Shown here piece after piece: positions 45,939 to 58,400 of a stretch of DNA of 64,000 bases; position 1 is the stretch's first letter; each line of letters opens with the position of its first letter. Source of the DNA: Bradysia coprophila (lineage: Eukaryota > Arthropoda > Insecta > Diptera > Sciaridae); NCBI RefSeq assembly GCF_014529535.1, contig NW_023503423.1, forward strand, positions 7,116,473 to 7,180,472, read 5' to 3'. A program made the translations under genes and the position numbers. Under the pieces are notes generated by a model. That model was not told where the DNA came from and did no database searches. It was given only the letters and a program-made list of their open reading frames with translations.

Positions 45939-47720
45939 TTTGTTGTACTATTAATATATTAGAATTACCGCCTATACCGAAAACAACCGTAATGACGTTT
46001 CCAGTAATCACTCTAGTGCAGCGAATGATGCGGTCGAAAATCCAAATTTTTTTGCAGAACCGCGTTCAGAACTACGATCTGATTAATATCCAAAAATATC
46101 AAAAGAACATTCAAATTCGATTAAGAAGCGCCCGTTGCTTTCGGGGCTTTTGGATTGAATCTGGATGGCATTGTCCACCAACCCGGATTATTGTTTTCGA
46201 CAAAGATATTTCATGATATCTCATGTTCAATTATACAAACCATTCAAAAATTTGTGAAATTGTGAAGTTTTTCTCCAGTTTTTTTTGAACATTTTAGACA
46301 TTTACTTTGGCTCCAATAGGTGTGACATCTTTTCTTCGAGTAGATAAGTCCTCGACTAATTCGGAAACGCCATATTGATTCATATTCAATATACAAATTT
46401 ATTTACAAACTCATAATCACAAAAATAAATTAATTTCTAGTTTCTCGAAGAAAAAACTTCTTTTTCACCCTCGTCTTAAATAGTGTTACACATAACGGTT
46501 TACATCCCCACATAACGCGTTCAATAAAATCGACTTGATTTGGTGGATTAAAAACTAAATTAAATTAGACATCACAACAAATCATGGTTTTTTGTGCGGC
46601 CAATAAATAGTACATTATCACTCACCGCAGTTTTTACGAGATGTGCACTCAAATACGAGTATAAACTGCGGTGCGTGTTGAGGTACTTTATCGCAATAGG
46701 CAAACATCACAGAAGGAATCAAATTTTGATTGTAAATTCACTGGGACGAATTTTTATATTACAGCAATAACGACATTACACAACACATACACACGGTATG
46801 CGATAATTATTTCAAATTGAAGCAAACTCATTAAACTTTTTGAAACGGCAAGCGTGTCTATAAAATGGAAACATAATAGTTCCAATGCCATGATAACGTT
46901 CACAACAACAGCAATGAAGATCTCTGATACGGAAAATTTCTTGCAATTGCTTTGTACAACATGTTCAACGTGGAATGATATATTTGATGATTTGTTCCAA
47001 ATAACTAACTCAAGAAATTCAAGAGTTTCAACAAGGTGTCGGCGATAAATAGGGTTACATTGCCTCTATAAAATTCTGTTACATCTTAACTTGTACCACT
47101 AAACCACTAACAGCTGAAGCAAATTGCATCGCTTTTATGATTAACTTTTGGCAGTTGAGGGAAGAAAAAAAGAAATTTCTCCCCGAGCTGTCATCTTGTT
47201 TCTATTTTGAAAAATTGTTATTTATGTGTTCGTTTCGTAATATGTGTGTTGGTCGGTATTTTTTAGGGCTTTTTACGTGTTCACCTCGCGAAGAAAATGG
47301 AACATTCCAACTCGAGTGATTCGACGTAAAACTTTGCTTATGCTGAAATTGAGCATTTTCTTCACTCGGCAAACAAATGACTATTATGATATAATAATGC
47401 TTTGTAGTATCCTAACAAATAAGGGGAACAGAACAGTTACTGTGCCTTGATACGGTTTAACGTACACGTTGTATAATTTAACGTTAATTCACATCAAAGA
47501 AAATCCGATTAAATATTCAAAACGAAAAATATTCATTGCTGCTGTTGACTTCTTCACATGGCACTGTAACGTGCTCAACTTGTTATCTAGTTCCCTTGAC
47601 TGAAAGTCAGGGTCTTATGAAAGAAAATACCCTTAAATGTCCGTAACGCTAAGTTCACTTTGATATTTTGAAAATGTTCTACATTGGCAAAAAACGTTAA
47701 ATACAGAAAACGTCCGTACA
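45939..47720. other. Intergenic DNA, repeat remnants
   Basis: No gene supported. A short inverted repeat lies at 46622-46676 (CACCGCAGTTT...AAACTGCGGTG). 47140-47400 is a diverged copy of the foldback at 54823-55198: GAGCTGTCATCTTG, TTTTGAAAAATTGTTA, ACCTCGCGAAGAAAATGG, TTCTTCACTCGGCAAACAAA. Confidence 0.45.
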
Positions 47721-48420
47721 CTTGTGGACTCGATAACTCGAGTAATTCTTTATCGATTTGCAAAATTTTGGTTTTAATCGACGGAGAATGAAAATCATGA
47801 GGTTAAGTTCGTAGATGGACAATATTGGGGTTATGAGATGGGAGTAATTCTCAAGAGAATTTTATTCCTTGTTACCGCGATAACTTCACTAATTCTTATC
47901 AGATTTTCCAATTGTTTGTGTTATTCGACGTAGATTGAAATTCTTGAGGTTGAGTTTGCAGATGGATAATGTTAAAACAACAAGATGGGAGAAATTCTAC
48001 ACAGACGCTTTTTCTTGTGGACTCGATAACTCGAGTAATTCTTTATCGATTTTCAAAATTTTGGTTTTAATCGACGGAGAATGAAAATTATGAGGTTAAG
48101 TTCGTAGATGGGCAATATTGAAGTAATGAGATGGGAGTAATTCTCAAGAGAATTTTATTCCTTGTTACCGCGATAACTTCCCTAATTCTTATCCGATTTT
48201 CAAAGATTTTGTCTTAATCGACGTAGATTGAAACTCTTGAGGCTGAGTTTGCAGATGGATAATGTTCGAACAACGAGATGGGAGAAATTCTACACAGACG
48301 CTTTCTCTTGTTACCGCGCGATTACTTGAGTAATTTTTACCCGATTTTCAATTTTTTTGTTTTAATTGACAGAGTTATATTGGAGTAGTGAGTTTGGAGT
48401 AATTGTAAACATAACTTGTT
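47721..48420. repeat. Two-level tandem repeat, 293-bp period
   Basis: CTTGTGGACTCGATAACTCG starts at 47721 and 48014, and a diverged start CTTGTTACCGCGCGATTACT lies at 48307, giving a 293-bp period. Each unit is made of two related halves of about 146 bp: one starting CTTGTGGACTCGATAACTCG, the other CTTGTTACCGCGATAACTTC. The third unit is partial. Confidence 0.85.
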
Positions 48421-49432
48421 ATACGACGACATTTTTGCAACGGATTTCCAGAAAAATTTCTTATTTGACGAGTTGTGAAATTCTGGATTTCTGGTCTAAC
48501 AATTAAGAAGTACTTCCCAAAAGAGTTTTTGCTTGCTTGCTTGAGAAACCGATAGCTCGAGTAATTCTCAGAGGCTTCAAAAATCAATTTCGACCAGTAG
48601 CGTAATTCATGTGGTTAAACTCGAACATTGGAATTTAATTGGACTAGTAATCTGGGATATACGACAATTTTTGCGTGAAATCCGTATTCTTAAAAAGAAT
48701 TTTTTTAGAGGTAGGCAAGAAATACGCCACCTTTTCAGCGCCTTTAGTAGACTATATAGGAGACTCATATCAGGAGTTAAACGTACTTCGCTAGACCTTC
48801 CACTCATTGCGCTTTTTAGGAGACAATATTCAATCGTTGTAAGTATTGTTTGTTTGTATTCTTCTCAGTTGTATAACATACTCAAAAATGCCTCTCCTGA
48901 TCACATCGTGTTATAATTTCCTATTTTCCATGCTTAGGCTTATGAATATTTGAACGAGTGTGAACTTTGCGGCCAGAGCGAAGCGAGGGCCGTAATTCAC
49001 ACGAGTTTAATTTATTCAAGAGGTAGGCAAGAAATATGCCATTTTAAAAGCGTTGTGATGATGTAGCAAAGAGACTAAGAGGCTTTTTCATCTGACTATA
49101 ATTTTGTGTTTTTCAAAACAACAGATTTTTTAAAAATGGTAAGACAACTGGGACTGGAATTATTGAAAGTATTGATAGTCAGTCAAGGGAAATGACCCAC
49201 CCAAGTGGTGGGGCCTAGTTTTTACTATTTACAATTTAAAAATGTTTTGAAGAAAAGGGAAACAACAACAAAACAAAATCAACAAACTTATGTGCCTTAT
49301 CACTTTTGGTTGGTGTACCAATTTAAAAAAAAAATATAAAAATTGAACGATGAAACTTCTAAGAAAAAAAAAACCGCATTGCACAGAAAGTACCCTGAAA
49401 TACCATGGCACGATGAGTTGAACATAACATTT
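48421..49432. other. Intergenic DNA between repeats and UGT
   Basis: Contains a word GAGGTAGGCAAGAAATACGC near 48708 repeated at 49020 (GAGGTAGGCAAGAAATATGC), and a hairpin at 48958-49003 (GTGTGAA / TTCACAC arms, GGCC...GGCC inside, apex AGAGCGAAGCGAG). 49200-49432 should hold the 3' UTR of the minus-strand UGT gene; no canonical poly(A) signal was identified. Confidence 0.45.
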
Positions 49433-52400
49433 TTAATTCATTTTATCCTTTATCCGCTTCGACTGTGCACTGTATCGCTTGGCCTGGTATTTAATTAAAC
49501 GAATCACGATGAACATCGAAATAATTAGACTGCCAATTATGTCGATGAGGTAATACTGAAGAAAGCTAAATCAACAGATTCAATTCCGAGAATTTTCTTG
49601 TCATGCTCAAAAATTAAAAATTCAGTTTTACCTTAAATGACGAGCAGGAGTTTGTAAATGGTAAGCTCCTTTATGACGGATTACGTATTCTGTCCAGTAA
49701 ATTGCTGTTTCAATGGGAGAATGTCGTTGATCCAGCAGCAACTTCTGTCGAATTCTGAAAATTCAAATTTAATGAATCTGCACAGACTCTATCTACGAAC
49801 GAAATAATGATTACTTAGCGGCTTGTCGGAATGTCGGGTCATGGATGATTTTTATGATTCCTTTGAGTAAAACGTCTGACGTTAATGTTTCCAGATCCAG
49901 TTTTAAAGCATATCCGTCCTGGGCAGCTTTTGCTGTATTGGAATCGTGGTCACAGAAAACCGGCATTGACAGCACTTTGGTTCAATGGAAATAAATAGAA
50001 TCGTTAATCCAGTGATCATTTTCAGAAGTTAATTTCCCTAATTTTTCCAGTATTTTCCTTAATTTTCCAGAAAATATTTTTTTTTGAAAACCAGGGAAAG
50101 TGAGAGCATCAGACCAATACCATAGGTTAATAATATTACAATCATTCGATTGCCAAAACAAATGGCTTGGGTACGAGATAAAATTTCAAATTTTGGGCTC
50201 GAGAAGGAATTAAAATAGCTATTTTGCTAACAGGTGTCTAAATGGAAATTTTGCGCAATAGATGTGAAAATTGTCGACCCGAGACGAAGCCGAGGTTGAC
50301 AATACTCGTATGCACAAAATTCCAGTTTAGGCACAAGTTAGCAACAAGATTTTATGTACAGGAGTGGGATCTTCATTTTTCAGAACGTCAAGTATACATG
50401 CAAATCCATTTACGCACTATTTTGATCGCACCACTGTACATAAAATAAATTTCAACGCTTCCTTATATGAGAATGGGGCCCTCAACACTGCCTCACAATT
50501 CGCTTTCGGATTTAAATGAACTGCTGTTTTAATCATATTTAGTAAAACTAGTAATTTGAAACGAACCTGGCTGGCATCATTGATGTAAGCTCACTCAAAC
50601 ACATTACAGTTATCCAACCAGGTATTGTTTCAATTCCAAAACCTATTTTGTAGAGATGTGCTAGTCGAACTTTTCTCTTGCCTAATTTCGTGTAAACGCG
50701 TAAAAAGTGATGGCATGTCAGAGGGTCATAAAAAGACTTTCTTACTAAGATTATTAATTAAAATGTTGTCCGAATGCCCACCACTAGCCTTCGGGAATAG
50801 AGAATGAAAGTAATGTATGTTTTCTCATAGCTTGGACCGAGTTGAAGAACCATTGTTCACGAATTGGTTCCAGTTTGTGCGATACCACTCACAACCCATT
50901 GCAAATTGCAAATTTAGATTAAATGTTAAGGAGATTGTGGTCGGCTTAAATATTTTCCGATTCAAATTCACGATATGGTATAGTGACTGTGTTGATTATA
51001 AGTAAGCCAGCAACAAAGCGTTTAATCAACTATTTATTCGCCGTTTGAATATGATGCAAGAAGATACCTATTCATCCAATTAGATATGCATTTCCTTCGT
51101 ACAATTCGAATGTAGCGTTAAATTTTGCTAGACAAATTCATGAACCATAAGGTAAATGTATTCATTGAAGCGCTTCAAATACGTTACAATTCCAGTTAAT
51201 TAAGGAAAATTTTTGCACTTGATTGGAAATTGCTACGAATCACATGCAATATAGAACAATATAGAACAGTTGGAGCATTCGATACTAATATAATTAGCCA
51301 ATCCATTTTGCTAATGAACCGCTGATCATATTAAAATAATTGAAAAACCTTCTACTGTGTTAACTATTAAACATACCTGGTATTCCATGGTAAACACTCT
51401 CAAACAAGCTTAACAAACCTCCATGTGTAACAAATGCTCTTAACTTGCGGTGGCCTATATACAATAAAGTTAATGAATTTGGGTTGTGCAGTGAGGGATT
51501 TCTATGAAAAACAGCCTATCGAAATCGACATTTTGATATTCCGAGAAAGGTATTGAATCGTACAATCAAAAGCCACTTTCAAAAACAAATAGCCTCGGGT
51601 GCCGGAAGTCTTGCGAAGGCGAAAAAGTGCCTTTCTCTTGTACACTTCTTTTTCACAGCCAACGTTGGGCATGTCAATGGTGTGGTGAATAGGTGAAGTC
51701 ATGTAGGTAGCCCCATTTTTCAACTACTCATAATTTAGTGTAGATGAATAACAAACCCAACAAGAGCCTAATTGCACCGTAATTACATGACCTTAGCTAT
51801 TCAGTCGTACCATGCTATGGAAAAATAACCCTTTTTTTGGCTTTCCATCACCTTCAAGTGGCTACACTAGTCCGATTGTTTTAAAGAGTTGTGTTGGAGT
51901 CTTGGATTCTACGATTTAATGTCATTCTCACCGCTTAAAAATGATTTCACTGGGTTACATTTCGGTAGGCTTTTTTCTCAAAATAATCCCCCTGTTGCAA
52001 AGTGGTAATCAAAATAGCACAAACCTAATATATCCTGCTGTGGCAACCATCTACTTAGTTTTACATTCGACGGTATATCCGATGCCATGCCGACCGTATC
52101 ACCCTCCCATTTCCACAACACTTGATAGGGTAGCTGTGCAAACGTTTCTATGAACAACTGTCGTAAATGCTCTGGCATATTGATTGCTTTCACACTGCTT
52201 CCCATTGATACGTATATGAAGCCCGCATCTCCAGCAGCAGATATAAAGTCTTCTAAATCCTACGGATGTAAAAGATTATGATTTGACTGACACGACCGCC
52301 AATCAGGGACTATTTTCGGGAGAATGTTTTCACATATTTTGCCAAATTTTCTGGGAAAATGGGGGAAAATTTGGAAAATAATGTTTTCACAAAAACAATC

Positions 52401-55400
52401 CCTGCCACCAATAGAAAAAAAAAGTTTTTCAAGCAAAAAACTTGAACGGTTACAAGATCATAAACGGCTGTTGAATTAATAATTACTGTAATACTTTTGG
52501 TAATGGTGATGCTGGTTTGCAGTGAATGCACGCAATTTCTGCCACATTCGGTAAGAACGGTCGTGAATGTGTTAGTACCGCGTTTCCATTCTGTAGTATA
52601 AAGCTAACATTCTTCGACATTTCGTAGACCGGTGGAAGTTCACCAACATGTTTTTTCAGGACTTGTTGCAGTAGAGATATACTGATCTGAAAATGCATAA
52701 GAATCCTTGAAGTAATGGATATAGTGAAAGTGAAATTTTTGCATCCTTGAGAGCTTTGAGTGGATTTCTCGTATTTTTTATCCTGCTTCCTGTGTTGTGG
52801 AAGTTATGGGTTATTCACAAATTAGACAAACGAAAAGTTTTAAATTTCAGATCCCCTCGACCCCGCGTACGAAAAAATGAATGGAAAAATTTTCGAAAAT
52901 GTATGAAGCGTACCCTTTCGTAAGGGGCCGTACACAAATGACGTCACGTTATTATCTTGTTTTATATTCCCATGTGTCAAAATTGAACCAAATTTCTTAG
53001 AAACGTCACGTTTTCCTATACAACGCCCTTTCCGCTTTCCCCCATATGACTTGACGTCGCCCTTAAAACATTTAAATCGTGCAAAATTTGTGAATGTCTT
53101 CTTGTAGCAAAACGAAGGACAATGTCTCGCTTTTTAATCATTCTATAGAGTGTTTCAGTGAGATAGATGGCGAAACGACAATCTATTGTTCCATCTCGGG
53201 GTCTGCTGTCAGATTCTTTTGTATTATCGATGACAGCAGACCCCGAGTTGATTTTCCATCTCGATCTACTTAAACACCGTATAAGAGGAAGAGGGCCATA
53301 ATCAACTGCTCGGAATATATATTCGGTACAAAATGTTATCGTTGAAGCTACGAATGCTGTCAATTCTGCAGAGCCTAGATGTTTTCGCGATTTCAACGTT
53401 TTTTTTTGTGCGAGTCACATTGAGAAAATTGAGGAAATTTGCGAACATTTTCATGAATATAACCAATGACTCAGAGTTGTCATACCCTGACCATTCAGAG
53501 AACCTAAAACATTGCTTGAAATATTTTAAGCTTTTCCGACCGATAGCAAATTTTCCAACTGATTAATAATTAGTAGGAGCAATAACGTACAATATTTCAG
53601 TTTTTTTTTTCATCCACGTAAAATTACAGTGAGACCTTGACAACATAACACATTTATAAAAAAAAAATCTTTTTGTTCTAAAAGTGGATCAGGATTTTCA
53701 TTTTGCCTTTGAACAAATTTTCTCTAAAATCAAGCGCCTCCCAACCTCAATTCAATTCCTAAATTGTAAATGTTCTGTTCACCGAATAAATTTTCATTTT
53801 CAAAATGCTTACCGCATGACAAATATTCATAAATCCATACATGACTGTATTCGCTGCTCTTTGCATCATCGTCATATTGTCGGTAAATGAACTGTAAAAT
53901 ACCGGAGTCACTGAATATGGTGCCGGATTTCCAGCCAACGATAAGCTCGTTGTGTAAAATGCGACCGTATTGATGTACATGAATGGAACCTGATATTTGT
54001 GCACCATGCCCATTGAACATTCGGGAAATGCGCCGTCCAAAATCAGCAAATCAAATCTTTGATTGAGCAGCTCTTTTGTTTCACCATCCTCGAACATTGC
54101 ATCACATGCCTGCAACATATAAATTTTTAATTTCGATGTTTATGCCACGATAGAATAGTTCGAGTTTAATTAGCCTGTAATAGAGCTGTAACTCGCTACT
54201 TGCATCTAAATTAGCTGGAAACCTTTGATAATTTTATAAGAGAATTTGATTGACACAGATTCAGACTCTCGATGTTGGAAAACTGGTTCTCAACAGTGAT
54301 TTAGAAAAATAAGTTTGTTTATGTCGGAATGTAGTAGTGTAGTAGACCAAACAAAAATTATGTTCTTGACAACAGTGTTTCTTGTTTGCAAAAAGATTCG
54401 TAAAGAGTATATGAACGTAAGTAATGCAAGGTTAAAAGAGGTAAAATAGTCTGAAGGGAAAATTAATCTCTGAAATGTTTTTCATGTTTTTAAAATACGA
54501 TTTACTGAACTTAAGACGAGGCCATTGACGATTAACAAAGATGAACTGAAGAAAGGTCAGAAAAATTGATTAGCTTTAATCAAATACAGTCAATGTCAAC
54601 CGAATTTGTGTCTGAGTTTGCGTTTTTCTTCCTCAATAAGTCAACTTATTGTCGTGCCTTTTGGTATTTGCACAATCGTCTTTGTAAAAAGCCAATCAAG
54701 AAAAAGATGAAACAATTAAAATTAACAATGTAAAATTGACTTGCAGTCACTAGCACATTCAGAAAACCGAATTTACACTCATCTGAAATGAAGTCATTTC
54801 ATCACAAAACGAATTAATAAGGTTATTCCCGACCCGAGTTTAAAAAGCCATGAGAAAATGATATCTTGTTTACTCTTGATCTGAATACAGTTCAGAATAG
54901 AAAATGTCTATTTTCTCACTTCTTGTTTGACCGGTGAGAAAATAGACATTTTATCTCCCGAACTGTCACTTTTATTTTTTGTTTTGAAAAATTGTGTAAG
55001 ACATTAATGTTTTTCTCTCGTGAAGAAGAACCATCAGTGATCACACCTCATCATATGAAAAACGTTGAACACACCTCGCTTCGGTGTGGTCACAAAACTT
55101 TGCTTTTGTTGGAGTTTCTTCTCTCAGGTAAACAGATAACTATTTTTGTTTTTTACTAAAGTATAAAATGTTAGACTCGGGTTGGGAATACTCGTAATGT
55201 AGAGCGATAATTGATAGTCCATGGTAAACATTACCGAGCAGGAGACATTTGTCCCGATACGATCAAAAAGTAAATTTAACTTGTCAGGCACGACATTCAT
55301 TTTACATTTGACAATTTAACTGAGAAACTATATGGCAAAGGCACACAATTTTCGCCCTCGGTGCGGTGGTGTAACGGTATGGCATACTTACATAACTCGC

Positions 55401-58400
55401 GATAAAAATGAAAAGTCTTGTTTTCGTGTGTTTATTGACCTCGGCTTCGCCTCGGTTCAACAAAATTCACACGAAAACTCTACTTTTCATCTTTCTATCC
55501 CTAGTCATGTAAAATACTATTAAATACTTCAAATTTTCCATATTCTTGACATAAAATATTTTCGACGAAAATTATGGTAACTTTGGATTCACTGTAGATA
55601 CTAGCCGTGAGAAGCGTCATCAATTATGTTGTTGATTTGAATGGAATGTAAATGTATTTTTTCGCATTAATTAATTATCAACGTCGATTATGAATTATTT
55701 TACTTGGAAGAATTTTTGCTAATTCAATATACTTAGTGTTTGTTTAAATGGTAAAAAAGTGACGTGCTAATAAATTCTTTCTCACTAGTTAAGTGTAATA
55801 TCGTTACAACGTAATATCTAAATAATCTCACAATTAAATATGAGCAAAGATGTCAAGGTGGATTATTCTCTGTAAATAAAGGATCACCGCATGTATATGT
55901 GAGTAGTAGTTCTAATTTTATATCAACCTGTTACGGACTCCTACCATCTATTAGTGTCTCTTTAAATTAAGTAAAAAATTGGAAGTTAATATCTCGAAAG
56001 TATTGAGAGTAAATGAAGTAATAGATCCGACTGTAAAACTGCTGACATGTTTTCACAACGTTTTTCACATGTGTTACACAATTTTTTAAAACTAAAATAG
56101 AGATGACAGTTCGGGGGAGAAAATTTCTATTATCTCCATTGTCAAACAAGAGGGAAGAAAATTGTATATTACGTATCTCAATTTCAATTTCAATTCAATT
56201 TCAATTTATTTGTAATCAAAGAACAAAAAGGATCACTCCTTATACAAATGTTCTGACGTTAACAAGGTATACGTTTTTTTAAAAATAAACAAAAACAAGA
56301 AAGAAATGAGTGAAAGTAGTACAATTTAACTTGAGCCTCAATCAAAAAAGAAAAAAAACTGAAGATAACAAAAAATAAAAATAAAAATAAAAGACAATAA
56401 AGAAGAGTCATAGCGGACTGTACGCATCAACAACATAATCAAAAACCAATGACAACATATAAGTTCATAACGATAAAGATATACCAACAATGCCTGTGTG
56501 CTATTACTGAAACGGTAAAGGTCGTAAGGTATGGTATGGTATGGTATGGTATGGTACCAGTGGACGGTGTGAAATATTTGTTCCAATTACTCAAATAATC
56601 CGTTGTCGATTGATGAAATGTTCCAGACAACGCCTTTTGAAAGATGGTAGGGATCCTGTTTGTTTAACGACATTTGGTAACCTGTTGTATTCCGATACAG
56701 CATCAACAAAGAATGATGATGACGTATCTGTTTGGAACTTTTTTTTTGCCATTTTGTGGCGTTTGCAACCACACAAGGCAAAATACGAAGTTCCAAACAA
56801 GGCCGTAAGTTATTTTACTAAGGGGAAGGAAAAAAGCAAATTCTATATCAAACAAACTCCTGGCACGTATACGATCAAACAATTAAAGCTTATTATAAGC
56901 AAAGCATATAAGTTTAAATCACCACAAAGTGCACACACTGAGTATATCATTTTAACGATAACATGTTTACTATTTCAATAAACGAAATATTCAAATATCA
57001 ATTTCACTTTCAAACATCACGAAAATTATGAATCCACATAACGAACTGCTTTAATGAATATGTATTTCACTCACGTATTATGATATTCACTCACTGAACC
57101 GGTATTTCTGTGATATACGAAACTGTTTTGTTTATTTTAATGTCAGCTTTATTTTCTGCTCACAATGATTATAATTAAGTCAATTAGCATTTCACATTCG
57201 ATTATGCGAATGCGATGTGAGTAAATAAGTATTATTATTCATTTCGGTTTTATCAGAAAATCGATTGAATACACTTTGGGTGCATGCCCTACGTGATCTA
57301 TAATTTGCAAGCTACAGTTCACACCGACAAAAGCATACAAAGCTTTCGTACGAATACGACAATCAAGTTGGATCTTAATCGTTTATTCATTTCTCGGACG
57401 AGCTTTTGATGTATTGGAGTACCACTTTACCATAAAAATTGTCGTAAAATACCATCGATGTTAGGCAATTGCCGAAGACAATTAAAAGTTACTATAACAG
57501 AAAATCGTTGTTGCCGAAAACTATAACATTCAGAAAATTAAAAAACGAGTCGATGTTTTTGAACGACATTCAACAGGGCTGGTACAAAAATCAAAAATGT
57601 ACTAAGCAGCGACAATAAAAATTGTTCTAAGTTACACCCCTGTTGTATTGGAGCTAGTTCTTATCGTTGACACACAAAAAATAATGAAAAATGAGAAAAT
57701 TTTTGTCCTGTTTTTTGTCGTAGTTCCACATAGTCTTCCAAAAGCTTTCAAGTCTCATTACAATACATTACAATGCAAAATGTTGAAAATTGTTTTCTCA
57801 ACTCAGTGACAAAATCAAAACTTTTGTTGAATTTATGAGAAAAACGTTGTAAAGTGAGCTCATCATTCAGTTGATCTTTTTAAGTTCGGAAGATATTTGA
57901 GATTTTTTAGAGTTTTAGAAGTCGTCGATGGTCCCAGTCAAATAAGTGGTTCCAGGTTATGATATTTTGGCGCAAAATTTGCAAAATCCCTAAGCGAATT
58001 TCATTAAAAAAGTCGAAAGTGAAATCGCGGAGGCAACAACCGAAAAACGTTCAACGGTATATCTGATACAGCGCATAAGTGTAGCTATCTAAAAGGGTAA
58101 TGCTGCATCTATCATGGGAATGGTATCTCCGACTCCGACACAAAACTTAAGTGAAATATTCTACTTGTAAACTAAATGTATTTGAGTACTAACAAAAGTA
58201 ATTTCTTACAGAATTCAAATTTTGTGCCGGAGAAACACAGTTTTCGTAATTAACTGAAATTTTCATGTTAGTGACTTACTTTAGTTGCTATTGTAATGGA
58301 CTATTTTTTATTACTTCTAAACGGTTCTATGGATTTTCAAACAAACAAAGTCATGGAGAAAATTAAAGACTTTTTACGAATCTGTATTATCTCGATGAGC

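Noticed and set aside
45992..46216. 74-codon plus-strand ORF and a 64-codon minus-strand ORF near the 5' side of the RLE element
   Set aside because: Neither shows a zinc finger or other ORF1/N-terminal feature; treated as chance frames.
53016..53396. 126-codon minus-strand ORF
   Set aside because: Spans a palindrome and a transposon-like flank; no domain, no splice or start context.
55366..55400. GCGGTGGTGTAACGGTATGGC, resembling the 5' part of a tRNA
   Set aside because: No anticodon arm or B box follows; the sequence is the flank of a foldback hairpin.
56541..56981. 146-codon plus-strand ORF
   Set aside because: Opposite strand to, and overlapping, a recognisable LINE C-terminus; no domain of its own.
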